Shown here piece after piece: positions 21,132 to 31,319 of a DNA stretch of 64,000 bases. A program made the translations under genes and the position numbers. The stretch's first letter is position 1. Every line of letters begins with the position of its first letter. The notes under the pieces are model-generated. The model worked only from the letters and a program-made list of their open reading frames with translations, was not told where the DNA came from and made no database searches. The DNA lies in the NCBI GenBank assembly GCA_008692225.1, contig VICG01000016.1:1446001-1510000 (forward strand). The letters are read 5' to 3'. The stretch comes from Monilinia fructicola (lineage: Eukaryota > Ascomycota > Leotiomycetes > Helotiales > Sclerotiniaceae).

Positions 21132-22228
21132 ATGATCACCTTGAAGCATTGATATCACAACGGTGGAATGCAATAGCAACATTAATTATCTAGACGAGAC
21201 TTGATTATATACTCTAAGGAGGGAGAAGGGGGCGGCGTTATGGTTACAGATGACTTTTGCACGGTGCATTCATCACGTCCACGCAGATTTGCAGTCATAA
21301 GGATCAGAAGTCTAAAAGCAATACAGTCGATGCATGAATCTCGATCAGTTTTCTGAGACAAGGCAATAAGAATAAGACAAAGACAATCAAGAAGTTATTA
21401 AATGTCACCAAGTCATTGGATATACACTGTCAAGTCAAATGAGAAAAAAAGCTTGTTTATTGGATTTTCAGTGACATACTGGTGCTTTGTGGCTGATCTA
21501 GTGGATTTTCTCACATGGCAATTGTATATATATTTGATTGGCTGGAATTAGTTTTTATTTCTTATTTTTTATTCCTTATTCCTTATTTCTTATTCCTTAT
21601 TCCTTATTCCTTATTCCTTTTTTGTTTCTTATTGTATAAGCACCGCCACAGCGCGTAACCTGTTCTTGTTCTTGACTGGCGATTATGACGATTGTCATTC
21701 ATACGTGCATTCATTCATTCATTAATCCATTCATTCATTTGTTTTCGTTTCCAGTATGGGAGAAGGATGCAACTAAAACGTCAGAGTGATGTTCGAAGTG
21801 AAATAAGTTACTAGAGTGAGAATAGTTTTCTGAATTCTTTCAAACTTCTTGTTTTCTTGGTATTAGTTATTTACTGCATTCGGAAGGAAACATGTAAACT
21901 ATTTGGTTCATCCTTGTTTCCCCATCATGGTTGACGTCTACGCCATTTACTTACTTACTAATTAGTTATCATGTATGCCAACTATTCCAAGCTCCCGCGG
22001 GGTCTTTCTTGGCAGCTACTAGGTATTCTTGAAGACTTACCCCTCAATTAGATCATATCATAAGTTATTACCTCATCGATGAATTGTTATAAGTAACCTT
22101 CATATGTCCTTTCTCTATATTTATCTCTTCAATACAACAAACAAATAAAAGGTCAAAATCTCAATACCACTTCTTAAATAAGCATTTCACAGAACACCCC
22201 AATTACATTACTACGTAAATATTTAAAC
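21132..22228. other. Intergenic, 1.1 kb
   Basis: No gene seen. It contains TTATTCC-type repeats (about 21555-21625) and ATTCATTC words (21707-21740). The last 200 bases are an A/T-rich leader before the glycine-rich protein. Confidence 0.6.
21555..21625. repeat. TTATTCC tandem repeat
   Basis: Seven-base unit TTATTCC/TTATTTC repeated about eight times. Confidence 0.85.
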
Positions 22229-23255
22229 ATGTCTACCTACAACAACGACGATACCTATAACACGACCGGTCGCCAGGGAGCTCCATCCAGTGCCGACGAT
22301 TCTTTTGCAAACACCACTGGTGGATTCGGAAATGATAGTCGCGGCAACACTACCAGTTCCAGAGGCCTTGCTGGTACAGGCTCAACATTCGATGACCAGG
22401 AGTCTGGAGCATATGGAGGATCTTCCACTCAAGAGAGCCGTGGTTTCAATACTGGAAACTCTGTAAGTTTCATGTAAATTGTGATCTTAACAATAGCTGA
22501 TGACAAATAGGGAGGATTGAAAGATAACGAGTTTGGCTCAAGCAATTCAAAGTACGGAGGAGACCTCGGTGATGATCGCAACAACTTTGGAACTGGTAGC
22601 AGTGACCGAACTCATGGTGGTAGCACCGGCTCTGGATTAGGTGACAATACTTCTTCGGGCTTTGGTGACTCCTCGACATCCCGCTCTGGCTACGATGATA
22701 ACACTTCATCTGGTCTTGGCAATACTTCTACTTCTCGCTCTGGCTATGGTGATAATACATCATCTGGTCTTGGAGATTCAGGACTTGGTGGCAACTCTAG
22801 CTCTGGTTATGGCGACAACACTTCCTCAGGCCTTGGCAATACATCTACTTCCCGTTCAGGATACGGGGAAGACAGGTCAACTGGTCTAGACAGCACTTCA
22901 CGCTCTGGATATGGTGACAACACTTCTTCTGGTTACGGTGATAAGACCTCTTCCGGGATCGACAGTACCTCTCGCTCCGGTTACGGAGACAACACAGCCA
23001 GCGGCTTCGGCGGAAACACCGACTCTTATGATTCCAACAAGAGTAGTTCTGGAAATACCTACGGCTCAGATGATAAGTACTCTGGAAATACTGGTTCGAG
23101 AGACTATGACAACACCTCCAGTTCTAATGCTGACAAGTCTGGTGATTCTACAATTGGAAAGGTATTTGAGAAAGCGGGTCATGTACTTTCATAAGGATAA
23201 CTTGGTTCAAAAGGGCGAGGCTAAGCGTGCTGCTGCTGGGAATGATAATTATTAA
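22229..23255 (+). CDS. Gly/Ser/Asn-rich repeat protein, hydrophilin-like, one apparent frameshift
   Basis: Exons 22229-22462 and 22511-23255; 48-bp intron, phase 0. About 325 residues. No named family is recognised with certainty. Residues about 110-260 are imperfect 10-15 residue repeats of the form SRSGYGDNTSSGLG, strongly hydrophilic and without hydrophobic core, as in hydrophilin or stress-induced disordered proteins. The C-terminus is different and looks conserved: TIGKVFEKAGHV, then FHKDNLVQKGEAKRA, then AAGNDNY. These two parts lie in different frames, joined if one T is removed from TTT at 23187-23189. Without that the protein stops at 23194, about 20 residues early. A stress-protective role is inference from composition. 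Internal DNA repeats make slippage or misassembly possible. Confidence 0.82.
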
Positions 23256-24306
23256 TTGTTTTGAATTGGATTGGGATAATGCCACGGGATGGACAATTTG
23301 ATTTTTGATTTGTATGATATTTTTACTCGTTCGATTTAGCAGATATGATTTAATGACTGTTTTATTCAACGCTTACCGTTACATTCACATTACCCATGGA
23401 CAATCTCGTTCTCTCTCAATTCTCCCATCACGCTTACATGATGTCTACTCAGTCCCGCTCGTCGAACATTCACTTTTTACCCACGTACTACTCAAGTCGT
23501 CTGATAAAACAAACTTGAAAGAACCTTGAAGAATGGCCGGCCATGCCCAAATCTTGATTCATGTTCCACCATAGAGCAAAGCACCTCACCCGATATCCAG
23601 AGATATTGACGCCATACCCAACAAAACCGCATCACCATCCTTGCTATCCACGCATAAGCACATAAGCACATGCAGTACCTAGGCGTCCATTTCATGCAAG
23701 AGAAAGATCTACCCTACATACTGTATTAGTTAAGGTCTGCATGACTCCTACGTCATTATTTATTTGAGGCTTTGAATGTAACATTCATGGATTAATTCTA
23801 CCGCCAAGGAAAGTGGTGAGGGTAAAATGGTGATGATAAAATGGAAGATGTGTTTTGACGGACGTGAGTTTCGGATATAGTATCTAGGATCGCGAAACTA
23901 TTAGGATGTTAATGAGAATATCAGATGGACCGGGAATGTATATGTGTACTCGGTTGAACCCCTTCATCTCATTGCGTTCAGTGACGGGAGTAGTTGTTGA
24001 CATTGAACTTGGGTCGTTAGTCGCTCAATATTGTACGTAGTTTTGAATATGGATAGCCCATCGGCAGAAATACTTGTGGTCACCACTGGCTTGATGTTAG
24101 AATTGACTTATTTCAGGGACGCTTTTCAATATCGATCGAAGCCAAAATGAACGTTGAGATGAAAATGACATTCAAAGATGCTTCTCTCCAGATTCTCGTT
24201 CTCAATTAACCCTGTCAATTATGCTATAGTCCAATTAATATTCCTAAAACCTCATAAATTTTCGTACCATCTCATCAGTTTATCCTACCATCTCATATAC
24301 CAGTTA
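23256..24306. other. Intergenic, convergent 3' ends
   Basis: About 1.05 kb between the 3' ends of the Gly-rich gene and PEX8. ORFs of 60-110 residues on both strands have no protein-like features. Nothing else noted. Confidence 0.6.
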
Positions 24307-26376
24307 TTACAACCTACTTCTAATCTCTCCCAACCCACCACTCATGTATGGTCCATTATCGACCGTTTCTCTCCCGAAAAGTACTTGATCTCTGCCTCCC
24401 CACGTACCCCACCATCCCACACATACAGCACTTCTCTCCACATCCATCTCCCCACTCTCTATCACTTCCCAAAATCTTGCCTTGCAGCGTTCCCGCATAT
24501 AATTATCTTCGATTGTATTTAAAAGCTCAGCGGATATTGGTAGCCAAGCTTGTAGAACATCGATAGGAAGATTAGGTAGCGCATCCAATAGAGTGAGCAT
24601 AAGGATAGCCTGTTCCGAGAGTGATACTTGGCTATCTTCTTGACTCGCAGTATCTCTCATATAAACGGATTGTGGTAATGGTGAGGTAGGTGCATGAACC
24701 GCACGATAATGAAGCATCTCTAGAAGAGTTTCTGCTAACATTGGCTCAGCAGTTGAAAGAGGTGTAGGTGGAGTGGTAATATGTATTAAAGATTTAAAAG
24801 CAAAACGAAACTGTCTAGGAGACAGGTTTTTGGGGAATGAATTGAATAGAGCATCAACATAAGTTGGTATGAAGCGGGCTGTCAGCTTTGTATTTTGAGG
24901 AGCTGATAAGACTGCAAGAACAGCACTATGAGCAGCTTCGAAGATTTCCAAGAAGCCAGGATGGGCTGTAGGATTGAGATAAGGAGCTGCTACACCAATG
25001 ATCAAGCCTTCGTTATCAGGAGGGCTAAGGATATTAGTCAAGTGCTCGCAAGTGTTAAGATAGAACAAATCGTGGTTGCGTTGTAATGGGCTAGCTGGAA
25101 TCTCGCCAGCTTGCGTAGGGTATATCGCTTTGAGAAGTTCTCTTGATTCAAGAGGATAATTGGATAGTATGTCGATAGAAGACAAATTGACGAACACATA
25201 TGCAGAGAAAGAGTTTGAGCCAAGTCGAGATGAAACAAAGTGAATGTTTCCAAGGATAATGAGTGTTTCCGAGGCACCTATCGGAGCTAGGCGTTTTGTC
25301 GATAGGACTGGATCAATCAAAGTCCTTCCCATAAGACCCTGTAGAATTACTACAGTAGCGAACATTGCGCTCTTCAGTACTTGCCATAGGACTGGTACGG
25401 TTACTTGAAGGGTTTCAGGCGTTAAAAAGATCTCTTCTTCGGACAGATCAATCTCCGATAACTTGTTTCCCTTCCAGCCTTCTAGAAGTCTACTCGTAAA
25501 GGAAAGGAGGTGCTCTCGAATTTCCACTGCAAGCAAAGAATTACTCATATTCTCAATTGCATGCGCAATCAACCTTGACAATGGACCCATTGACGACAGT
25601 ATAGGGCTTGATGCTTGTCTTTGTAATTCCAGAAAGGAGTTGGACTTGGAGGACCAATCGAATTTGTCTCCTGGAACTTGTTTGATATCCGCATCAATGT
25701 ACCTTAAGAATATTCCATCCTGATATCCCTCCATTGAAGTCACCGTTCTTACCATTATCATTACCAAACTATCATAATTCAGGCCAGCCCTTATTCCGTC
25801 CGACAACAAGGGAAACGCGTGGTTGAGGGCTAGGACAATGGATTCTGCAGCGAGGATTCCATCTCTTGTCGGGTCCTCCAATGCTAAGTTTGCCGCCGTG
25901 ACTAATGCTCTTTCCATTGTACTTCTAAGTCCCCCTGAAAGACCATGCCTCCCTCCACTTTCCATACCCAACAACACACCTGCAATCACAAGTAGATGCT
26001 GCCATCTTGGGGATCTATCATCTGCGCCTTTAATTACAGCTCGTGCCCAATCATCAGAACCAATGCCGCCTCCTTTTCGAGGTTGATATGCATCATACGG
26101 TGGTTGCTCATTATGACCTTCTAATTCATTTTTGTGCACTGTAATAGCAGCGGTATTGAAGACACTGATAATCCGAAGACATATTCGTAGACCATCCGTA
26201 TTGTTCCATATAGCAGGTGCGGTGAGAAGATGTGATGTGAGAAGACTTATATTCAATGGATTCGTAAGAGTGGTAAGTAATGAGGCAGTTGTCCCAAGGA
26301 TCCTATCCGTTTGCACTGGGTCGGGCTGGCCGTGATATGCGCGTAACACTGTCGTAAGAAGTCTATCTGCCGCCAT
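24307..26376 (-). CDS. PEX8: Peroxin PEX8-like protein with C-terminal SRL
   Basis: Single exon, 689 residues from the first ATG at 26376. An ATG-less extension to 26412 exists in frame but starts with TTG. The N-terminus MAADRLLTTVLRAY, the segments LGTTASLLTTLTNPLN and LRIISVFNTAA, and a length near 700 match what I know of filamentous-fungal Pex8. Pex8 is an intraperoxisomal organiser that bridges the docking and RING complexes during matrix import. The protein ends GEIRSRL, a PTS1 signal, as expected for Pex8. Mostly helical text with no transmembrane segment. Fungal entries of this family are sometimes labelled Pex17, so the name carries some doubt. No frameshift. Divergent from the TMEM170-like gene. 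Confidence 0.75.
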   Translation of the reverse strand: MAADRLLTTVLRAYHGQPDPVQTDRILGTTASLLTTLTNPLNISLLTSHLLTAPAIWNNTDGLRICLRIISVFNTAAITVHKNELEGHNEQPPYDAYQPRKGGGIGSDDWARAVIKGADDRSPRWQHLLVIAGVLLGMESGGRHGLSGGLRSTMERALVTAANLALEDPTRDGILAAESIVLALNHAFPLLSDGIRAGLNYDSLVMIMVRTVTSMEGYQDGIFLRYIDADIKQVPGDKFDWSSKSNSFLELQRQASSPILSSMGPLSRLIAHAIENMSNSLLAVEIREHLLSFTSRLLEGWKGNKLSEIDLSEEEIFLTPETLQVTVPVLWQVLKSAMFATVVILQGLMGRTLIDPVLSTKRLAPIGASETLIILGNIHFVSSRLGSNSFSAYVFVNLSSIDILSNYPLESRELLKAIYPTQAGEIPASPLQRNHDLFYLNTCEHLTNILSPPDNEGLIIGVAAPYLNPTAHPGFLEIFEAAHSAVLAVLSAPQNTKLTARFIPTYVDALFNSFPKNLSPRQFRFAFKSLIHITTPPTPLSTAEPMLAETLLEMLHYRAVHAPTSPLPQSVYMRDTASQEDSQVSLSEQAILMLTLLDALPNLPIDVLQAWLPISAELLNTIEDNYMRERCKARFWEVIESGEMDVERSAVCVGWWGTWGGRDQVLFGRETVDNGPYMSGGLGEIRSRL

Positions 26377-26704
26377 ATTCAAATATCTCGAGGAATTTTG
26401 AGTAGGGTTCAAATAATCATGGTGTATAGATGGTTATGTGATGTTACACAGCCGTATCATATGGAGTTGTGATGGTGACAGCGATGGACGTTGTGTCAGT
26501 GATACCTATGTAGCTTCACAGCCGAGGCATTTCAGCCTTATCTTTTGCGCCTACCGCCAAAATAAAGCTGCACAAAGCTCAGTTACACTGCATTGTTGCA
26601 CTGCATGTTGCACTGTAACAACTACTCCTGATGTTAAACGAAAGACTCCTAAGTACATACCATTCCCTCATAACATTACTATGAACTTTACGCTTCGATA
26701 AAAG
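26377..26704. promoter_or_regulatory. Divergent promoter, PEX8/TMEM170-like
   Basis: 328 bases between the two starts. It contains repeated GCACTGTT/GCACTG words near 26585-26615. No named site. Confidence 0.5.
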
Positions 26705-27269
26705 ATGCCGTCTCTGAAGTAAGTTACATCAATCTTTCGTAGGTGGCAGCAGCTGGACTAACCTCTCCTCGCAGTACTAGGATCGAAAACCCGGCACCTC
26801 TTGACTATTCCACTCCACCATTCCCATCACTATACTGGCCCCTCCATGCGAAGCCTGGTGTTCCGAACTATCTTTACTACGCCCATGATATATGGCGATT
26901 TACTCTCCTATGGACACTCATTGCGTACGGAGTAACACATATGGCAGTGGCTATTTACGCTATTCTCATGCAATTGGGAAAGGGGAAAAACGCATGGCAA
27001 TACGTTTGGATTATACCAATTGTATATGCTATGATAGCTGGGATTGAAGCTTTATTGGCAGGGAGTTTCGTTGGCCTGATGTGTGTACCAATTCTACAAC
27101 TTTTGCTGCTTTCATATGGCTTTTGTTTGCTAATCACGACTCTTCTAGACTGGGAGCAGTTTACAATGCGGGATACTTTCAGATGTCAACATGGATTCCA
27201 TTTATATGGTCATTGATCAACGTATTGGTGTTGATTATATCTTCATTCTCAATTCAGGGAGGTCTATGA
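26705..27269 (+). CDS. TMEM170-like integral membrane protein
   Basis: Proposed exons: a 15-nt first exon (26705-26719, MPSLK), 26743-27080 and 27149-27269, about 157 residues. It has three hydrophobic helices after a PPFPSLYWPLH segment: residues around IWRFTLLWTLIAYGV, VWIIPIVYAMIAGIEALL and WIPFIWSLINVLVLIISSF, with GAVYNAGYF in between. This layout fits the TMEM170 family, linked in animals to ER and nuclear envelope shape. The second intron (27081-27148) starts GTGTGT. Exon 1 is uncertain: the donor reads AAGTAAG, and only AAG|GTAAGT (one more G at about 26719) would keep frame with exon 2. The start could alternatively lie elsewhere. Confidence 0.78.
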
Positions 27270-27360
27270 ACTATCAAATGCCACCATCAAATGCCACCAT
27301 AATGCATAAAGTATCCGACCAAAAGCAAGAGCGGTTTTGACTGATTAAACTCCCGCGTCT

Positions 27361-28294
27361 TCAGGACTTCAGATTTGGATCTGGCTCTTTTGGCTCTATC
27401 TTTCTAATGATTCTCGCTGGATTTCCAGCGACGACGTGGAAATCAGGGACATTCTTCGTCACGACACTTCCAGCACCGATAGTACAACCTCGACCGATGG
27501 TTACTCCCGGGCATACAGTGACACTACCTCCAAACCACTGGGAAAAGTGTTAGTGTAATACAATGAGACATACAGGAGTTGATTTGTTGAGAGATATATC
27601 AATACGCGGTCAAGTATTGTCAGAAATACGTACACAATCTTCGCCAATTGTTATGGGAGCTCCAAGTTCGGGGCCATTGGTACCGTTGCGAAGAAAAGGG
27701 TCCAATGGATGTGTGGCAGCGTAGAATGAACAACCTGGCCCAATAAGAGTACGAGCTCCTATAGTGATCAGGCAGGTGTCAAGGAATACGCAATTGAAGT
27801 TGATGTAGACTCCTTTGCCAATCCTATAGAAGATGAGCATTTCTCGGAACATGGATTTTCAGTTTGGGATCTACCTGAGATTTGTTCCATAGTCTACGTT
27901 AATTGGACCATCAATATATGGCTGATCTCCTAAGATGCGGAATTCTTCCTCTTCGGTAGATCCTGCGGGAGGAAGAGGTGTTTTATCGTCAATGATACTG
28001 GTAGATGTCAGACTCCAAAGTGCCATCAAATCAGAAGGGGATGCTTACTCCTTCCATAGCTCGACGAGTCTTCTCCTTGGGGCATCACCGGCACTGTTGA
28101 ATCTTTTGCAAGCATAATGGCATCTTATAGAAGAATAATATTTAGCGACAATCGAAGGGCTGGGATATCTCCTTGGTATGGTATCACGTTGTCTCTCACC
28201 TATTCCGCTTTTCAGTGAGCTTTGGTACGAAAGCATAATATAGCTCTCCATTCAACATTCGAGCTTCATTCTCAACTTCATCAATACCTTCCAT
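27361..28294 (-). CDS. Sugar O-acetyltransferase, maltose/galactoside type (LbetaH)
   Basis: Five exons on the minus strand: 28294-28200, 28123-28049, 27997-27875, 27823-27634 and 27537-27361. They keep frame and give 219 residues. The N-terminal Mac domain is clear (ARMLNGELYYAFVPKLT, RCHYACKRFNSAG). A left-handed beta helix of hexapeptide repeats follows: INFNCVFLDTCLITIGARTL, ATHPLDPFLRNG with the catalytic His, PITIGEDCWFGGSVTVCPGV, then IGAGSVVTKNVPDFHVVAGN. The family moves acetyl groups from acetyl-CoA to sugars; the fungal substrate is unknown. The start ATG lies just before the Mac domain. Alternatives within the NodL/LacA/Maa group cannot be separated by eye. Confidence 0.93.
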
Positions 28295-28447
28295 GATGAT
28301 ATTTTGATGTTTGTATTTGACAAAAGATAGATAGCTGGATGAAGAGGGTCAAGTGAATGATTGAATGAATGAATAAATGAGCCAATGGAATATGTTGGAT
28401 GACTGACTACCTAGTAGAATTGAAAGCTGTCAAAAAGTAAAGATTAC

Positions 28448-28553
28448 CTAGGTAGGTAGTAGGTAGTAGGTAGTAGGTAGTAGGTAGTAGGTAGTAGGTA
28501 GTAGGTAGTAGGTAGTAGGTAGTAGGTAGTAGCTAGTAGGTAGTAGCTAGTAA
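28448..28553. repeat. 7-bp tandem array AGGTAGT
   Basis: About 14 copies of the 7-mer AGGTAGT, with a few AGCTAGT variants at the right end. Confidence 0.93.
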
Positions 28554-29227
28554 GTTGATCATGCCCAGTATCACTTTACCACTTGAGCTCGAGCTCCTAC
28601 TCGTATATGAAGCGAGTGCTCCACTTTGACTCTTGTCTTGTCTCATATAGTTGGAAGGAGCCCTGGAGGCTGGAGCAGCCAATTGGTAGATGATCCCGGA
28701 TACGGAACAATAAATAACCTTGGAACCTTGGAACCTTGCCTCCTCCCTTTCTACTGAATTGTACTTAGACTGTACTGTCCACGGCTACTAAAAGTATTCA
28801 TTGTTTGGAAACGAAGACTATGGCGGGGGTGGCTTGAAAGTGGCGTAGCCCTGGAGCTGCTAATTAGGAAAAGAAAAGGAGAGCAGGAGAGCAGGAGGGT
28901 AGAAGAGCAGAAGGCAGGGGGGCAGAAAGCAGAAAGTAGAAAGCAGAAAGCAGAAAGCAGACAGCAGACAGCAGAAAAGATGTTTATATATGATGAAGTT
29001 GGACTTTTACTATACCTAGCCCTCCCTCCCCCCTCCTAGTATCTACCTACCTACCTACCTACCTACCTACCTACCTACCCACCCTTCCAAGTCCTCAACA
29101 GCATTGCATACATATCATAAAATACTACTATCTACCTACTAGGTAGGTATTATATATGTCATAAGAAGAAAGCACTTTACCAACTATGCTGCATGCTACA
29201 TACTACATAATTACTACGGAGTACATA

Positions 29228-29297
29228 CTATATAACTATATACTAGATACTAGATACTAGATACTAGATACTAGATACTAGATACTAGATACTAGAT
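29228..29297. repeat. ACTAGAT(ACT) tandem repeat
   Basis: Short array of TACTAGA units, about 70 bases. Confidence 0.85.
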
Positions 29298-29857
29298 GCT
29301 GGATATCAGATGCTTCATACTATAGACTACATACACACCTTATAATTGATAATCTCGCAACCCTTTCCTGTGTAACATAACTTGTGTTACGAGAACCAAG
29401 TTGCATGGACATTGGATCATTGAATCATTGGATCATTGGATCATTGGATGGATGTCTTTGTTCTGTTCTTCCGCTAAGATAAACACCCACCTGCACCCAC
29501 CACGTCTTTCTTACCTTTCAACAAAAGGGAATCAAAAGTCCCTCTCAATCATTTCAAGTTAACTGCGATTCTTCAACGAGGGAACAATATGAAGCCTCGA
29601 GTCAAGAAAAGGGCTATGGACGAATAAAGAGGAACTCATTTGATTGTTCTCATTTCCCTTATAATTCATGTAATTTCGTTTCTGCTTGATTTGGTTATCG
29701 ATACAGGATCTCCGTGCTTATTTTATTTGGCCCAAGTCTGAAAAGTATTGAACTAACCATCAAGTCTTGAATCTTTAACTACCTATTCACTGCACTTCTG
29801 CGACCCAGCATCCTTGTGACTATCATTGATATCATCATTATCATCATCATCATCACC

Positions 29858-30834
29858 ATGCCTGCAGATGATACGACTGCCGCTCTTCATGGACTAGAAC
29901 CGGCGTCGACTCAACGACCCCCGTCTTATCAAACAAGGAACACATCGTCGAGCGCAACTCCTCGACGTCCATGGGATATGATCCAGAATGGCGGTGTCGC
30001 CCCTCGAGCGAGAGTTGGACCAAACAGAGAACAATATGCAGAAATACCTAGCATTGACGAAGCCATCACCCAATTCGAGAAGCAATTCTTTTCCGGTCAA
30101 CCAAAAATCCCTTTTCTGGAATTGCATCAAGATCTTTCCTCGTTGGCATCGTTCTTACACTTTCAGCCAACTTTACCATCTGGCTCTTCTTCGAAACCAG
30201 TACAATCTTCTGGCGCATTCCGTGGTTCATCTCTTCCCTCGCCATCTTTCACTTCCTCGAGTTCTGGACGACAGCGAGATACAATACCCCCGAAGCATCA
30301 ATATCCTCCTTTCTCTTCAGCGGCAACGGTTCCGCATACAACATCGCACACAGCGCCGCCATCGCCGAATTCATCATCACAAACACTTTTTTCCCCAAGG
30401 GATCTCCATTTTCCATCTACAACTTGCAATTCCCCCCCTCTATATCCTTGTTCTCCAACAAGACACAAAACTTCATCCTCATCCTCGGTCTTTTCTTCAT
30501 GCTTCTCGGTCAAATCATTCGCTCCATCGCGATGAAGCAAGCCGGCAGAAGCTTCAACCACATAGTACAATTCACGCGATCACGCTCTCACACACTCGTT
30601 ACAACAGGTATATACGCATGGTTGCGCCACCCCTCCTACTTCGGATTCTTCTGGTGGGGATTGGGCACACAAATGGTATTGGGAAATTTCTACTGTTTCT
30701 GGGCATACGCATTTGTGTTGTGGATGTTCTTCAACAGGAGAATCAAAGGGGAGGAGGCTCTGTTAGTGAAATTCTTTGGGGATGAATACGTTCAGTATAG
30801 GAAGAGGACGTGGATTGGAATTCCGTTTATCTAG
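29858..30834 (+). CDS. STE14: Isoprenylcysteine carboxyl methyltransferase (STE14/ICMT), one apparent frameshift
   Basis: Appears intronless, about 325 residues. It methylates the C-terminal prenyl-cysteine of CaaX proteins (Ras, a-factor-like pheromones) in the ER membrane with S-adenosylmethionine. The last 110 residues carry the family signature: GRSFNHIVQF, TTGIYAWLRHPSYFGFFWW, then RRIKGEEALLVKFFGDEY. Upstream there are several hydrophobic helices (FLVGIVLTLSANFTIWLFF and others) and FHFLEFWTTARYNTPEA. The hydrophilic N-terminus (MPADDTTAALHGLEPA..) is in another frame; the two join if the A5 run at 30103-30107 had one more A, which also makes the length divisible by three. Without it the protein would lose all its membrane helices. 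The start is the first ATG after a TCATCA repeat leader. Confidence 0.9.
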
Positions 30835-31319
30835 ATTTTCAGTGTAATGCACGCAAGTCTTAAATTCCAAGGTTTTGTTAACTGCATTAAATGCGAACAT
30901 ATGGGATGGTAGTATATTAATCTTTGGAACGAGTCCAGCATCTCGGGTTTCTCAATGTTGTTCGGAGAGATTTTGGTCAATTGGCGGCTGGTATTCGCTG
31001 AATATGTGAAGGTGCTGGATGATATTTCTTTGTTTCAATGAGAAAAATTCCTCTGAATCTTGAGAATTTTTGCTGGTATGTTTGGGATATAAAAGTTTAG
31101 TGCGACCGACATTGGTCACAGCTTGGCCTTACTGCTCCGGTATCTTCACAACCAGGTCTAGCTAAGGAGAAATCGCAGGAGTCGCGCTGGTTCGAAGTTG
31201 GTGGGCTTCAATCATCTTGGATATCAAGTTTCTTTGGAGATCTGATATAACTTGTGATTTGAGCGTTTGATTTAGCCTGGATATTGAAGTGTACTACAGA
31301 ATAATCACTGACAATCTCA
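30835..31319. other. Intergenic, convergent
   Basis: 485 bases between the 3' ends of ICMT and the DGAT1-type gene. No feature seen. Confidence 0.6.

Larger units (their letters stand above)
28295..29857. other. Repeat-rich intergenic, 1.56 kb
   Basis: Divergent region between the acetyltransferase and ICMT. No gene seen. It holds a GTAGTAG array (28448-28553), purine-rich GCAGAAA words (28870-28980), CTAC units (29045-29078), an ACTAGAT array (29228-29297) and ATTGGATC repeats (29411-29450). Confidence 0.65.

Noticed and set aside
31180..31205. tRNA B-box-like GGTTCGAAG
   Set aside because: No matching A box or acceptor stem at the right distance; no tRNA fold could be drawn. No other convincing tRNA was seen.
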